Source: Nitrospirae bacterium RIFCSPLOW2_12_42_9
Lineage (GTDB): Bacteria; Nitrospirota; 9FT-COMBO-42-15; HDB-SIOI813
Length of the DNA stretch: 5,234 nt
Direction: 5' to 3'
NCBI GenBank assembly: GCA_001805205.1
Contig: MHER01000105.1
Coordinates: 1-5,234, forward strand
A program made the position numbers and the translations under genes. How positions within the stretch are numbered: the first letter of the stretch is position 1; the number at the start of each line of letters is the position of its first letter. The notes beneath the pieces were generated by a model. The model saw nothing but the letters and a program-made list of their open reading frames with translations. It ran no database searches and had not been told where the DNA came from. Below, in pieces: positions 4,941 to 5,234 of this stretch.

Positions 4941-5234
4941 TTATTGCTGGTTTATATCAATTCTGCGGGATCGGAGTTTCTTCTTTGCAGATATGATCTT
5001 TTTTTCAGCAAGCATCTTTTCTTTGGCCCTTTTTGACCGCTTTCTCTTCTGACGCCGGATCTTCTCGATCCTCTGCCTCTCCTCACTCTCCCTTCCTTTA
5101 ACCATCTGATCAATCTTTTTAACAAGGAGAAGCCTTGCACGGTAGCGGTTCAGGGCCTGGGAACGTTCTGTCTGACATTTCACCTCTATCCCTGTCGGGA
5201 CATGCTTAAGATAAACACAAGTCGAGACCTTATT
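4941..5234 (-). CDS. release-factor-like ribosome rescue protein (mtRF-R/ArfB-like), C-terminal 97 residues, cut by window edge
   Basis: The protein carries the RF-1 domain of class-I release factors, which hydrolyses peptidyl-tRNA on the ribosome. The frame is open to the right edge, so the start is outside. The visible part begins NKVST (residues 1-5 of the fragment), which in homologues directly follows the catalytic GGQ loop, so the GGQ should lie just beyond the edge. HVPTGIEVKCQTERSQALNR (11-30) is the next conserved block. From about residue 46 comes a long Lys/Arg-rich helical tail (KIRRQKRKRSKRAKEK, 58-73). RF1 and RF2 do not end this way. Stand-alone rescue factors such as ArfB have a basic tail that enters the mRNA channel, and the human mtRF-R (C12orf65) tail looks similar in style. 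A GTG at 5181-5183 could mimic a start but lies inside the conserved domain. The protein probably rescues stalled ribosomes or split 50S subunits. Confidence 0.88.
   Translation of the reverse strand, partial: NKVSTCVYLKHVPTGIEVKCQTERSQALNRYRARLLLVKKIDQMVKGRESEERQRIEKIRRQKRKRSKRAKEKMLAEKKIISAKKKLRSRRIDINQQ

Noticed and set aside
5181..5183. GTG as the start of an 80-residue basic protein
   Set aside because: The conserved RF-1 domain continues in frame upstream to the window edge, so this is an internal valine codon.
1..5234. tRNA, rRNA, CRISPR array, prophage or insertion-sequence genes
   Set aside because: No tRNA-like cloverleaf, rRNA segment, spaced repeat array or transposase/phage frame was seen on either strand.

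Overview
The window looks like a piece of a bacterial chromosome. Base composition by eye is moderately AT-leaning. Nearly everything readable is on the minus strand. The largest block is the start of a respiratory complex I operon (NADH:quinone oxidoreductase) in the order nuoA-B-C-D-E-F, with nuoC and nuoD as separate genes; nuoF is cut by the left edge. The split nuoC/nuoD and the protein style suggest a Gram-negative lineage such as Nitrospirota, Desulfobacterota or a relative. That placement is a guess from general resemblance, not a search.

Layout from right to left, which is the direction of most transcription. (1) 4941-5234 is the C-terminal part of a small release-factor-like protein with a very basic tail, cut by the right edge. 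(2) 4815-4940 is a 126-bp spacer. It holds a 19-bp inverted repeat, a predicted promoter whose -35 box lies inside that repeat, and a perfect tandem 12-bp duplication. (3) 4386-4814 is a BlaI/MecI-type winged-helix repressor with no recognisable BlaR1-type partner in the window. (4) 4057-4464, on the plus strand, is a small predicted membrane protein of unknown function whose 3' end overlaps the repressor gene tail to tail. (5) 3358-3945 is a YqaA/DedA-family (VTT domain) membrane protein. (6) 3229-3357 is a spacer with a near-perfect 50-bp palindrome flanked by 8-bp direct repeats, followed by the predicted nuo promoter. (7) 1-3228 is the nuo operon.

The six nuo genes are tightly packed, with gaps of 9, 2, 2 and 6 bp and one 10-bp overlap, so they are expected to be co-transcribed and translationally coupled. 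Their products make the quinone-proximal arm (NuoB, C, D), the first membrane subunit (NuoA) and the start of the NADH-oxidising module (NuoE, F). The remaining subunits would lie off the left edge. The cluster to the right of nuo appears to be independent single genes.

The most interesting non-ordinary signals are four: the palindrome upstream of nuo, which may be a REP- or MITE-like element also acting as a terminator; the likely autoregulatory operator of the BlaI-like gene; two promoters whose predicted transcription starts fall at or next to the start codon (possible leaderless mRNAs); and the partial mtRF-R-like ribosome rescue factor. I found no unambiguous new multi-gene system.
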